The position numbers were made by a program, and so were the translations under genes. Positions 24,612 to 30,790 of a stretch of 30,790 bases of DNA are shown here, piece after piece. Source of the DNA: Bacteroidota bacterium. Lineage in GTDB: Bacteria > Bacteroidota > Ignavibacteria > UBA10030 > UBA8401. How positions within the stretch are numbered: position 1 is the stretch's first letter; each line of letters starts with the position of its first letter. The DNA is taken from NCBI GenBank assembly GCA_023229405.1, contig JALNZH010000011.1:1-30790 (forward strand), read 5' to 3'. Under the pieces are notes generated by a model that saw only the letters and a list, made by a program, of their open reading frames with translations, was not told where the DNA came from and ran no database searches.

Positions 24612-25170
24612 TACAGATTTTATATTTGAGTGGGCGTTTTTTTTACGAGATGACTAAAGATTTGTAGAAATTACAATGTGGTTTTGGGGCTATTTTTGGT
24701 TTTAGAGGTGTCATGCTGAGGGTGTTCTTTTAAATAAGACTGTGTAGTATGAATCAGAAAAATGTAGGTGGCAGAGGAGGCATGAAACAATCTGTGGTGT
24801 GGTGGAGAACGTATTTTAGATAAAGAAGTGATTGAAAAAATGCTCACTAATTATGGAATTGTAAAACTGCAGAAGGGGGAGGTGATTATGGGATACATTC
24901 GGAAGGATTAAAACATGGAAAGTTCAAAGAATTTCCATAGGTAATAGTATTGTAGCATTGAGAGCAATAAACGGCGGGATATTAAATTAGTGCAGTTTCA
25001 GAATGACTGTGGTACGATGCAGGAGAAAAAAATCAAGAAATGGGTGAATTTGAAAATTGGATGAAAAAAAATCCTGATTGACCGGACAACCGATTCGAGA
25101 ATGTGATAAAAGGATTTTTAGGAAAAGAGAGAGCTCTGGGATATGGCGTGAGCGGCTATTTTGCAGCAGT
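24598..25170. other. Intergenic region between protease operon and response regulator
   Basis: About 570 bases with no intact gene. It includes the upstream control region of the protease operon and, from 24786 to about 25160, what looks like a decayed plus-strand gene (separate entry). I see no strong terminator for the regulator gene whose 3' end is at 25171. Confidence 0.5.
24786..25160 (+). pseudogene. Possible decayed gene, family unknown
   Basis: Two protein-like stretches occur on the plus strand in different frames. The first (24786-24911) reads RILDKEVIEKMLTNYGIVK and ends in KGEVIMGYIRKD. The second (from 25031) reads EMGEFENWMKKNPD, then a TGA at 25079-25081, then PDNRFENVIKGFLGKERAL. 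The in-frame TGA stands where a Trp codon would fit. The residue make-up is more gene-like than expected by chance, but I do not recognise a family. Confidence 0.3.
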
Positions 25171-26547
25171 CTACTCTTCTTTCAGATTGTACTGGTGTAT
25201 TTTTGTGTAGAGGGTTTTCAGTGAAATTCCGAGGATTTTTGTCGCAAGATTTTTATTCCATTTTGTGTTCACAAGAACTGAAGCGATATGTTCTTTTTCC
25301 AATTCATTCAGCGACATGGCGGAACCAATCTTTTGGTTGCCATTTCCTGTTGAAGAATGCAAACTGTGCATTTGTTGTGGAAGCAACAAATCTTTCGGCC
25401 GAATAAAATTGTCTGTGCTGAGAATAATCGCTCGCTCCAGTACATTCTCCAGTTCCCGAATGTTGCCCGGCCAGCGATACTCCGTCAGCGCCAATAGCGC
25501 ATCAGGGTGCAGTTCTTTCTTTTCGCGCAGTTTATTTTTTCGTTCCAGTATGCTCTGTGCAAGAAGTGGAATATCATCTTTCCGTTCCATCATTGAAGGA
25601 AGGTGGATGGTAATCACATTCAATCGGTACAACAGATCTTCCCGGAAATGCCCTTCTTTTACTTCATTAAACAGATTTTTATTCGTTGCGGAGATAATTC
25701 GTACATCTGATTTTAAGGTTTTATTTCCACCCACACGGCGGTATTCTCCCAACTGGATAAAACGGAGCAATTTTGGTTGAAAGACCGAACTGATCTCGCC
25801 GATTTCATCCAGAAACAGTGTTCCGCCGTTCGCAATCTCCACCAATCCCTGCCGCATTGCACTTGCATCGGTGAATGCCCCTTTTTCGTGTCCGAAGAGT
25901 TCGCTTTCAATCAATGTATCCGGAATGGAAGCGCAATTGAGTGCAACGAATGGTTTTTCTGCACGCGGGGAGTTTTTATAAATAAAATTTGCGAACACTT
26001 CTTTTCCCGTTCCGCTGGCTCCTTCCAATAACACTGTAGAATCGCTCGGCGCCACTTTCCCTGCCAATTCCAACACTTTCTGGAACTCACTGCTCTGTCC
26101 AATCAACTGCGATGATTGTGTTAAGCGGGAAATCGTTGTTTTCATCACTTTCAGTTCAATGGACATCTGACGCTTTTCCAGCGCTCGGTTTACCAGTGAC
26201 TGCAACTCGTCGACGGAGTACGGTTTTGTCAGAAAATGGAATGCACCGAGATGCATACATTCTACCGCTATTCGGACGTCATTGACTGCGGTAAGAATAA
26301 TCACTTGTGTGTCGATGTACTGCTGCTTGATAAATTGGAGCACTTCTATACCGTCCACACGCGGCATACGGATATCGAGTAACACGAGATCGAATGGTTT
26401 TTCCTGGAGTTTGTTAATGGCATCAGCGCCGTCTTCGGCCGTAGTGACAGTATGTCCTTCAGATTCAAGGAAAGACTGCAGAATCATTCGGAAATCGAAT
26501 TCATCATCTGCTACAAGTACATTGGCAATATGTCGTTGTTTTGGCAT
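25171..26547 (-). CDS. Sigma54-dependent response regulator (NtrC family)
   Basis: The 458-residue protein has a receiver domain (1-120) with phosphorylation site Asp58 (VLLDIRMPR) and acidic Asp14/Asp15, a AAA+ sigma54-activation domain (about 145-375) with Walker A GASGTGKE (176-183), Walker B GTLFLDEIG (242-250) and the sigma54-contact loop as GAFTDA (223-228) in place of the common GAFTGA. A C-terminal Fis-type helix-turn-helix follows (NLATKILGISLKTLYTKIHQY). When phosphorylated it should bind an upstream site and activate RpoN promoters. It lies directly upstream of the predicted sigma54 promoter of the protease operon and downstream of a histidine kinase, all on one strand. Confidence 0.95.
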   Translation of the reverse strand: MPKQRHIANVLVADDEFDFRMILQSFLESEGHTVTTAEDGADAINKLQEKPFDLVLLDIRMPRVDGIEVLQFIKQQYIDTQVIILTAVNDVRIAVECMHLGAFHFLTKPYSVDELQSLVNRALEKRQMSIELKVMKTTISRLTQSSQLIGQSSEFQKVLELAGKVAPSDSTVLLEGASGTGKEVFANFIYKNSPRAEKPFVALNCASIPDTLIESELFGHEKGAFTDASAMRQGLVEIANGGTLFLDEIGEISSVFQPKLLRFIQLGEYRRVGGNKTLKSDVRIISATNKNLFNEVKEGHFREDLLYRLNVITIHLPSMMERKDDIPLLAQSILERKNKLREKKELHPDALLALTEYRWPGNIRELENVLERAIILSTDNFIRPKDLLLPQQMHSLHSSTGNGNQKIGSAMSLNELEKEHIASVLVNTKWNKNLATKILGISLKTLYTKIHQYNLKEE

Positions 26548-26559
26548 ACGTTCTGTTGG

Positions 26560-26588
26560 AATATAGATGATTATCGGTTGACCTGCAA
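26560..26588 (-). promoter_or_regulatory. Possible sigma70 promoter for the response regulator
   Basis: On the minus strand TTGCAG (26588-26583) and TATATT (26565-26560) are 17 bases apart. The start would fall only a few bases before ATG 26547, so the leader would be very short; this lowers confidence. Confidence 0.35.
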
Positions 26589-27031
26589 AAACTAAATTCT
26601 TACAACACGCAATGTACTATGGACTAATTCCTCTGCGTTAACGAATCACCTACACAATAGATTTACTCTGAAGATAATACAGATCTTGCCCTTAACTATG
26701 GAGTTCTGAAAGCACCGAATTTAATTGAGTCTGTAGAAGATGACTACGGTTATGATGAAGATTCTTATCGGATTTTGTGTCACTATCCTTAGTTTGGAAT
26801 GAATGATTGTTAAGTGACCTGAGCTCTAACTTGAAACTTGCTGTTTTAAGAGATGTCGGTTATGCGGAGTGTTAGATGTCTGTCCGTTTGAAATTATTCT
26901 ATGATAGAGCAGGCGGGCGTTTCCGAAAGAAATTTTGTTTTGTTAGATCGGTTGATAGGGAATAAAAAAAACGGGAATAATGCTAGTTTTTGTATTGTGG
27001 AATATTCAGTTATTGAAAGAGCCGTCAGTAA

Positions 27032-27085
27032 CCGATATACCGTTTAAGTGAAACCCGAAAGTACGGTATATCGGAGCACTGAGAG
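27032..27085. other. Long perfect hairpin plus a second small stem downstream of the kinase gene
   Basis: CCGATATACCGT (27032-27043) and ACGGTATATCGG (27063-27074) form a perfect 12-bp stem with a 19-base loop. Next to it GCACT-GAG-AGTGC (about 27076-27088) is followed on the plus strand by AGAGTTTT. The position, just past the kinase stop, suggests a 3' structure or terminator for the minus-strand kinase transcript, but a T-tract is weak on that side. Confidence 0.5.
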
Positions 27086-27108
27086 TGCAGAGTTTTACAA
27101 AATGAAGT

Positions 27109-28308
27109 TCACATATCGTTTTTTGAAATGTGAACCATGTGCAGGTCTTCGGAAGTGCGTTTATTGGAAAGTGAATAATCCGGTTCGGCCAGTGTTGCAG
27201 GGAGCGTTATCATAAAGCTTGTTCCGTCATCCTTGTTTGAAACGAACGATACTTTTCCACACAGATACTGTTCGGTAAAGAGTTTTACGCTATATGTACC
27301 CAATCCGCGTCCTTCACCTTTTGTAGAGAACGATCGTTGGAAAATCTGCAATTGAATATCGTTTGGTATCACTTCAACGTTGTGAACGGTAAATTGTACT
27401 TCGGATAAATTTCGCTTGCAAGAAATTCGAACAGTGGAATTGATTGCCGTTGCTTCTAAAGCATTTTTTAATAAATTCCCTAACACCCGACGTAAAATTT
27501 GTTCGTCGCTGATGAAGATAAAATCTTCCGCTGAAGGATCGACGATAATATACTTATCGCTTGCGACGGTATGTTTTTGTATGGTGAGCACAAGCGATTC
27601 CAGCAAGGTTCGCGCATGGATAATATCAGGAGCAGTTACGGTCTCATGATGTTCGGCTCTCATAAGTTCGCGTTGTGAAGCAATTTGGTCGTTCAGATCC
27701 GCTGCAAGCTGGTTGATGATCGGGGCAAATTCGCGCGCTTCTTCAGACGTGGCTTCTTTTAAGAGTTCGGAATATCCCATCAATCCACCGACGGTATTCA
27801 GAATGTCGTGAAAAAAAAGACATTCTAACACTTTTCGCCGTTTTTCGTCCGATGTATCAGTTAGGGCGAAGATGGTAAATTGCTCATTGTTATACGTTAT
27901 CGGGGTGGCATGGACCGAAAGGTCTAATGCTTGCGATTCAGGATTTGTTGTAATGCGGCATTCCTGAATGCTTTCTTCTCCCTCTTGACTTTTTTGGATT
28001 GCACGATTGGCTCCACACATTTTGCAAAATTTGGTCGTTCCACATCCTCCGCTGACATTGTTAGAATGCTGGCACCGAAGCGCTTCACCCGGGCGTTTTC
28101 CGATAATATCATTCGTATCGACAGTATTGAGGTATTTCACCAGCGGCTGATTACAAAATACAATCTGTCTGTTTTTATTCAATATCGTGACAAATTCAGT
28201 GAGGGAATCTGAAAAATGTTGAAACGGCAATTGTTTGGTGAAATATTGGGATTGAGTGTACAATTCTTCAATAGAAGAACGTTGGCGAAGTGTTGTTGAT
28301 GTTGTCAT
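27109..28308 (-). CDS. PAS-domain sensor histidine kinase with Cys cluster
   Basis: Starting at ATG 28308 (preceded by GGGGGA; another in-frame ATG lies at 28323) the protein has 399 residues and no transmembrane helix, so it is cytoplasmic. A PAS domain spans about 30-155 and contains Cys79, Cys89, Cys95 and Cys98 (RCQHSN, GGCG, FCKMCG). The phospho-acceptor is probably His167 in FFHDILNTVGG, and the ATP-binding domain has the N box around Asn278 (VLGNLLKNALEA) and GEGRGLGTYSVKL as glycine-rich lid. The G1 box is atypical (VHNVEVIPND). It is likely the partner of the NtrC-type regulator encoded next on the same strand, though 560 bases separate them. Confidence 0.9.
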   Translation of the reverse strand: MTTSTTLRQRSSIEELYTQSQYFTKQLPFQHFSDSLTEFVTILNKNRQIVFCNQPLVKYLNTVDTNDIIGKRPGEALRCQHSNNVSGGCGTTKFCKMCGANRAIQKSQEGEESIQECRITTNPESQALDLSVHATPITYNNEQFTIFALTDTSDEKRRKVLECLFFHDILNTVGGLMGYSELLKEATSEEAREFAPIINQLAADLNDQIASQRELMRAEHHETVTAPDIIHARTLLESLVLTIQKHTVASDKYIIVDPSAEDFIFISDEQILRRVLGNLLKNALEATAINSTVRISCKRNLSEVQFTVHNVEVIPNDIQLQIFQRSFSTKGEGRGLGTYSVKLFTEQYLCGKVSFVSNKDDGTSFMITLPATLAEPDYSLSNKRTSEDLHMVHISKNDM

Positions 28309-28342
28309 TTTTATATCCCCCATAACGTTGTACTGTTATAGG

Positions 28343-28357
28343 TCAATTACTGTGCCA
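28343..28357 (-). promoter_or_regulatory. Sigma54-like or sigma70 promoter for the kinase
   Basis: On the minus strand TGGCAC-AGTAA-TTGA resembles a sigma54 site, but the -12 GC is GA, which usually weakens it strongly. The same stretch can be read as a sigma70 promoter TTGTTC-N17-TATAAC. Either would give a short leader before ATG 28308. Confidence 0.35.
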
Positions 28358-28622
28358 GAACAAAACTGCTTGAATTTAATAAATTCGCCAAAATTTTCTA
28401 TTTTATTTTTACCTTTCTACAAATGTCATCGGTTTTCCATTAGTATTGGATGTTGTATTAGAAAACGTTAAAAAAACAATTCAAAGGAGCAGATCAATAA
28501 AAATAACAGTATTATTTTAAAAACCTCATATCATCATAGCTGTCCAAAATAAAACCCTTATTGATAAAAATTTATCGAAACAAGTGGATTTATGGAAGAT
28601 ATGTTATGTTGACAAAAATAAG

Positions 28623-28733
28623 CCCTCCCCTACATTTCTTACAGTGTTGGATGAGAAGTGGGAGGGAGAAAAATTTAGGAGGATTGAGCGAATTATTTCT
28701 CCCCCTGTAATGGGGGAGATACAGAGGGGGTCT
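28623..28733. repeat. CCCTCCCC/GGGAGGG interspersed repeat
   Basis: CCCTCCCC at 28623-28630 pairs with GGGAGGG near 28661-28667, followed by CTCCCCC-TGTAAT-GGGGGAG and a terminal AGAGGGGGTCT. The short hairpin at 3399-3418 has the same pattern, so both probably belong to one family. Confidence 0.5.
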
Positions 28734-28753
28734 GAAATCATGAAGGGACTTTT

Positions 28754-28898
28754 GATGGCGTTTTTTGCCATCTACAGGCAAGTGCGAACGGGATTCATCG
28801 TGCGCGTTACATTTCGCAAGGGGTTCTTTGCTTCTTTTCTTGTGCCGACCAAATCTTTCTACCATGTCGGCATTCCTTCGGAACCCCGTCAAGAAAAG
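28754..28898. repeat. Compound palindromic repeat with interleaved arms
   Basis: GATGGC-GTTTTT-GCCATC (28754-28772) is followed by three pairs of inverted arms: GGGGTTC/GAACCCC (28820-28826 and 28881-28887), CTTTTCTTG/CAAGAAAAG (28834-28842 and 28890-28898) and TGCCGAC/GTCGGCA (28843-28849 and 28866-28872). The first two pairs are interleaved, so they could not all form one simple nested hairpin. Confidence 0.55.
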
Positions 28899-29331
28899 AG
28901 GGAATGAGTTTTTCTCTTGTATGATTTATTTTGGACAAGTATGTCATATCATACTACAACAAAAACTGAAAAAGCCGTATTTTCCTTATAGTATTTCAGA
29001 TTTTTCGTTCGAAAAAAATAATATGTCCTAATGTTCTGAAATTACCTACCTAAAACATTGTAGCTTTTTTTAAAAACTCTTTGATTTTTTCATTGTTTCA
29101 GAGAACAGTACACTGTGCCGCGAATTACATCATTCGGCAAAAAAAGCTTTTCCAATAGAGTGCGGTAAATAGGATAGTGAGATCGGATTCTTCACTCTTA
29201 CAGCGGTATCATGCTGCTGATATTCTTTTACCCTTTTCCAAATGATTGCCTAATAATGAATTAATATGTGAAGGTTGTCAGGCTTTTCTTTTTTACCTTA
29301 GAGGAATGTCTGATTCTTGTAAGTAACTCAC

Positions 29332-29441
29332 GTTACGCAAAACAAGAAAAACGGTCATGGTGAGCAAGGTGCAGGCTAAGATAGTTAAGGATGACCGCTG
29401 TTTCTGCGCCGCGTCGAACCATTTTTACCTTTTTGCGTAAC
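29332..29441. mobile_element. Inverted-repeat (MITE-like) element, 110 bp
   Basis: The ends GTTACGCAAAA (29332-29342) and TTTTGCGTAAC (29431-29441) are perfect 11-bp inverted repeats. The match continues imperfectly inward (G-AAAA-GGT on both arms), giving about 27 bp in total. There is no open frame inside and no clear target duplication. It differs in sequence from the elements at 21274-21647. Confidence 0.6.
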
Positions 29442-29569
29442 ATCAGTAAGTAATAACACTCTTTAAGATTCTATCGTCGAGCGTTTGCTATACTATAAGT
29501 TCATTGAATTTTATCCGATCAGTAAAGAGGATAACACCGCGTCGTTGTTGAACAGCTTAGAGGTATTCT

Positions 29570-30790
29570 ATGATTTTCTCCACATCGTCAATTCCAATCC
29601 GCACTACTATTCTCTATATCGTTATCGGATGGATATGGATTTATAGTTCCGATCAATTTGTTGTTGCGATAACATCGAATACTTCTATGCTGCAGATGTT
29701 ACAAACCTACAAGGGTTTTTTGTTTGTCGCTTTCACTGCCGGGGTGTTGTATCTCTTGTTGCAGAGAGGGTTGAATGCTGTTACTGTTGAACGAAAAAAT
29801 CGAAAAGATTCAGAACACCGGTTAAATGAATCTGAAGAGCGATTCCATTCAACGCTGGACAGCATGCTCGAGGGATGTCAGATTATCGGTCACGATTGGC
29901 GGTACCTTTACGTGAATGCTTCAGCGGAAAAACATAATCGCCGTCCAACTTCCGAACTGATGGGAAACAACTATGTACAGATGTGGCCTGGCGTAGAAAA
30001 GACGAACATCTATGCACAATTAAAAAAATGTATGGAAGAGCGCATTGCAATTCATCTTGAAAATGAATTCCAATTCCCCAATGGATTTAAAGGCTGGTAT
30101 GATCTGAACATTCAACCGATCCCCGAAGGAATATTTATTCTTTCTGTCGACATTACGGAACGTAAGCGGGCGGAATCGAAGGCCAACAGTCTTAATCGTG
30201 TATACCGCATTCTCAGCAATATTAATCAACTTATTATTCGCACTAAAGATGTCGACGCAATGTTGCAAGAAGCGTGTTCCATTGTCGTTAAGGATGGAGA
30301 TTTTATTGCTTCATGGATCGGTGTGAAAAATGAAAACGATGGAACATTAAGGGTCGTCGCCTCGGCCGGCGCCATTGGCACATTTCTCGAAACAATAGAT
30401 CTTAACATTCACGATCCGAATTATCCCGATGCCATTATTGCCAAAACAATGCAGCACGGAACGCATCATTTTGTCAATAATGTTGAAGTACAACCGGTCT
30501 CACCGTTATGGAAGCAGGAAGCGTTAAGGCAAGGGTTTCAATCTTCTGTAGCTCTTCCATTACACGTAAAAGGGAACGTTATTGGAGTGTTTGTGTTGTT
30601 TTCCGGCGAAAAAGATTTTTTTACGGAAAATGAATTAATGTTGCTTGACGAGCTTTCCATGGATATATCGTTTGCGTTGGAGTTTCGTGAAATTGAACGG
30701 GAACGTCAATCGGCATACGATGCACTTCAGGAAACAGAAAAAATCTTTTCCGAGTTTATGGCACACAGTCCCATTTACATATTCTTTAAG
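29570..30790 (+). CDS. Membrane-anchored PAS/GAF sensor protein, 3' end cut by window edge
   Basis: The frame starts at ATG 29570 with AGAGG 7 bases upstream and remains open for 407 codons to the window end. Two hydrophobic N-terminal helices (about residues 12-25 and 49-65) anchor it in the inner membrane. A PAS domain follows (about 90-205, ending in the typical FILSVDITERKRAE), then a GAF domain (about 213-370, LNRVYRILSNINQLIIRTKD to LMLLDELSMDISFALEF), then the beginning of a second PAS (FSEFMAHSPIYIFFK). The missing part is probably a histidine kinase or GGDEF-type output, so its signalling class is not certain. It is transcribed away from the kinase and regulator genes. Confidence 0.85.
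   Translation, partial: MIFSTSSIPIRTTILYIVIGWIWIYSSDQFVVAITSNTSMLQMLQTYKGFLFVAFTAGVLYLLLQRGLNAVTVERKNRKDSEHRLNESEERFHSTLDSMLEGCQIIGHDWRYLYVNASAEKHNRRPTSELMGNNYVQMWPGVEKTNIYAQLKKCMEERIAIHLENEFQFPNGFKGWYDLNIQPIPEGIFILSVDITERKRAESKANSLNRVYRILSNINQLIIRTKDVDAMLQEACSIVVKDGDFIASWIGVKNENDGTLRVVASAGAIGTFLETIDLNIHDPNYPDAIIAKTMQHGTHHFVNNVEVQPVSPLWKQEALRQGFQSSVALPLHVKGNVIGVFVLFSGEKDFFTENELMLLDELSMDISFALEFREIERERQSAYDALQETEKIFSEFMAHSPIYIFFK

Larger units (their letters stand above)
26548..27108. other. Intergenic region between kinase and response regulator
   Basis: About 560 bases with no intact gene. It contains the possible regulator promoter, a short protein-like open stretch at 26661-26792 on the plus strand (SEDNTDLALNYGVLKAPN..., 43 codons, acidic, without a start codon) that may be a gene remnant, and a long hairpin at 27032-27074. 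Confidence 0.5.
28324..29569. other. Long repeat-rich intergenic region
   Basis: About 1.2 kb with no gene I can support. The left part holds the kinase promoter region, the middle part (28623-28898) palindromic repeats, and the right part an inverted-repeat element at 29332-29441. Open frames around 28584-28907 on both strands are built from the repeats and are not credible genes. The AT-rich stretch 28908-29331 shows nothing I recognise. Confidence 0.6.

Noticed and set aside
28584..28907. Open frames of about 100 codons on both strands
   Set aside because: They consist of palindromic repeats, have no ribosome binding site and no protein-like features.

Overview
The window looks like a chromosomal piece from a Bacteroidota/Chlorobiota-type bacterium, most likely the Ignavibacteria/Kryptonia side. 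The main evidence is three exported proteins ending in the type IX secretion (T9SS) C-terminal domain with the (N)FPNPFNP or NYPNPFN signature (left-edge gene, 17027-18766, 24001-24537). Gram-negative features (Omp85-like barrel, signal peptides), moderate GC and AAGGAG-type ribosome binding sites on several genes agree. The assignment is by family resemblance only.

Layout: (1) 1-4852: the 3' end of a large T9SS-exported repeat protein, a spermidine-synthase-like methyltransferase, a three-helix membrane protein and an exported protein of unknown function. (2) 4853-6482: an AT-rich accessory patch with a restriction-type nuclease fragment cut by an 857-bp IS5-type element that has its own nonsense codon. 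(3) 6483-13231: housekeeping genes rnc, gcvP, a CoA-binding protein, an Omp85-like outer-membrane protein and rsmE. (4) 13232-16708, minus strand: the proteostasis operon tig-clpP-clpX, with a predicted promoter and a leader terminator ahead of tig. (5) 17027-20887: a T9SS cargo protein, an M14 carboxypeptidase and a membrane-anchored MsrB, each followed by a clear terminator. (6) 20926-21647: two MITE-like elements side by side, one carrying another palindromic repeat inside it. (7) 21645-28308, minus strand: a subtilisin-like protease behind a small T9SS-domain protein, an NtrC-type sigma54 activator and a PAS histidine kinase. (8) 28324-30790: repeat-rich intergenic DNA, a third inverted-repeat element and the 5' part of a PAS/GAF sensor.

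The most interesting unit is region 7. A near-consensus sigma54 promoter (TGGCAC-N5-TTGC) lies 29 bases ahead of the small T9SS protein, which is one base from the protease gene. The next gene upstream encodes a sigma54-dependent response regulator, and the next one a kinase with a four-cysteine cluster in its sensor domain. This suggests a signal-controlled secreted-protease module. The protease now ends exactly where a MITE begins, at a stop codon supplied by the MITE's terminal repeat, and it has no T9SS sorting domain of its own. A second theme is how many short palindromic elements occur here, including one inserted in frame inside the coding region of the left-edge surface protein.
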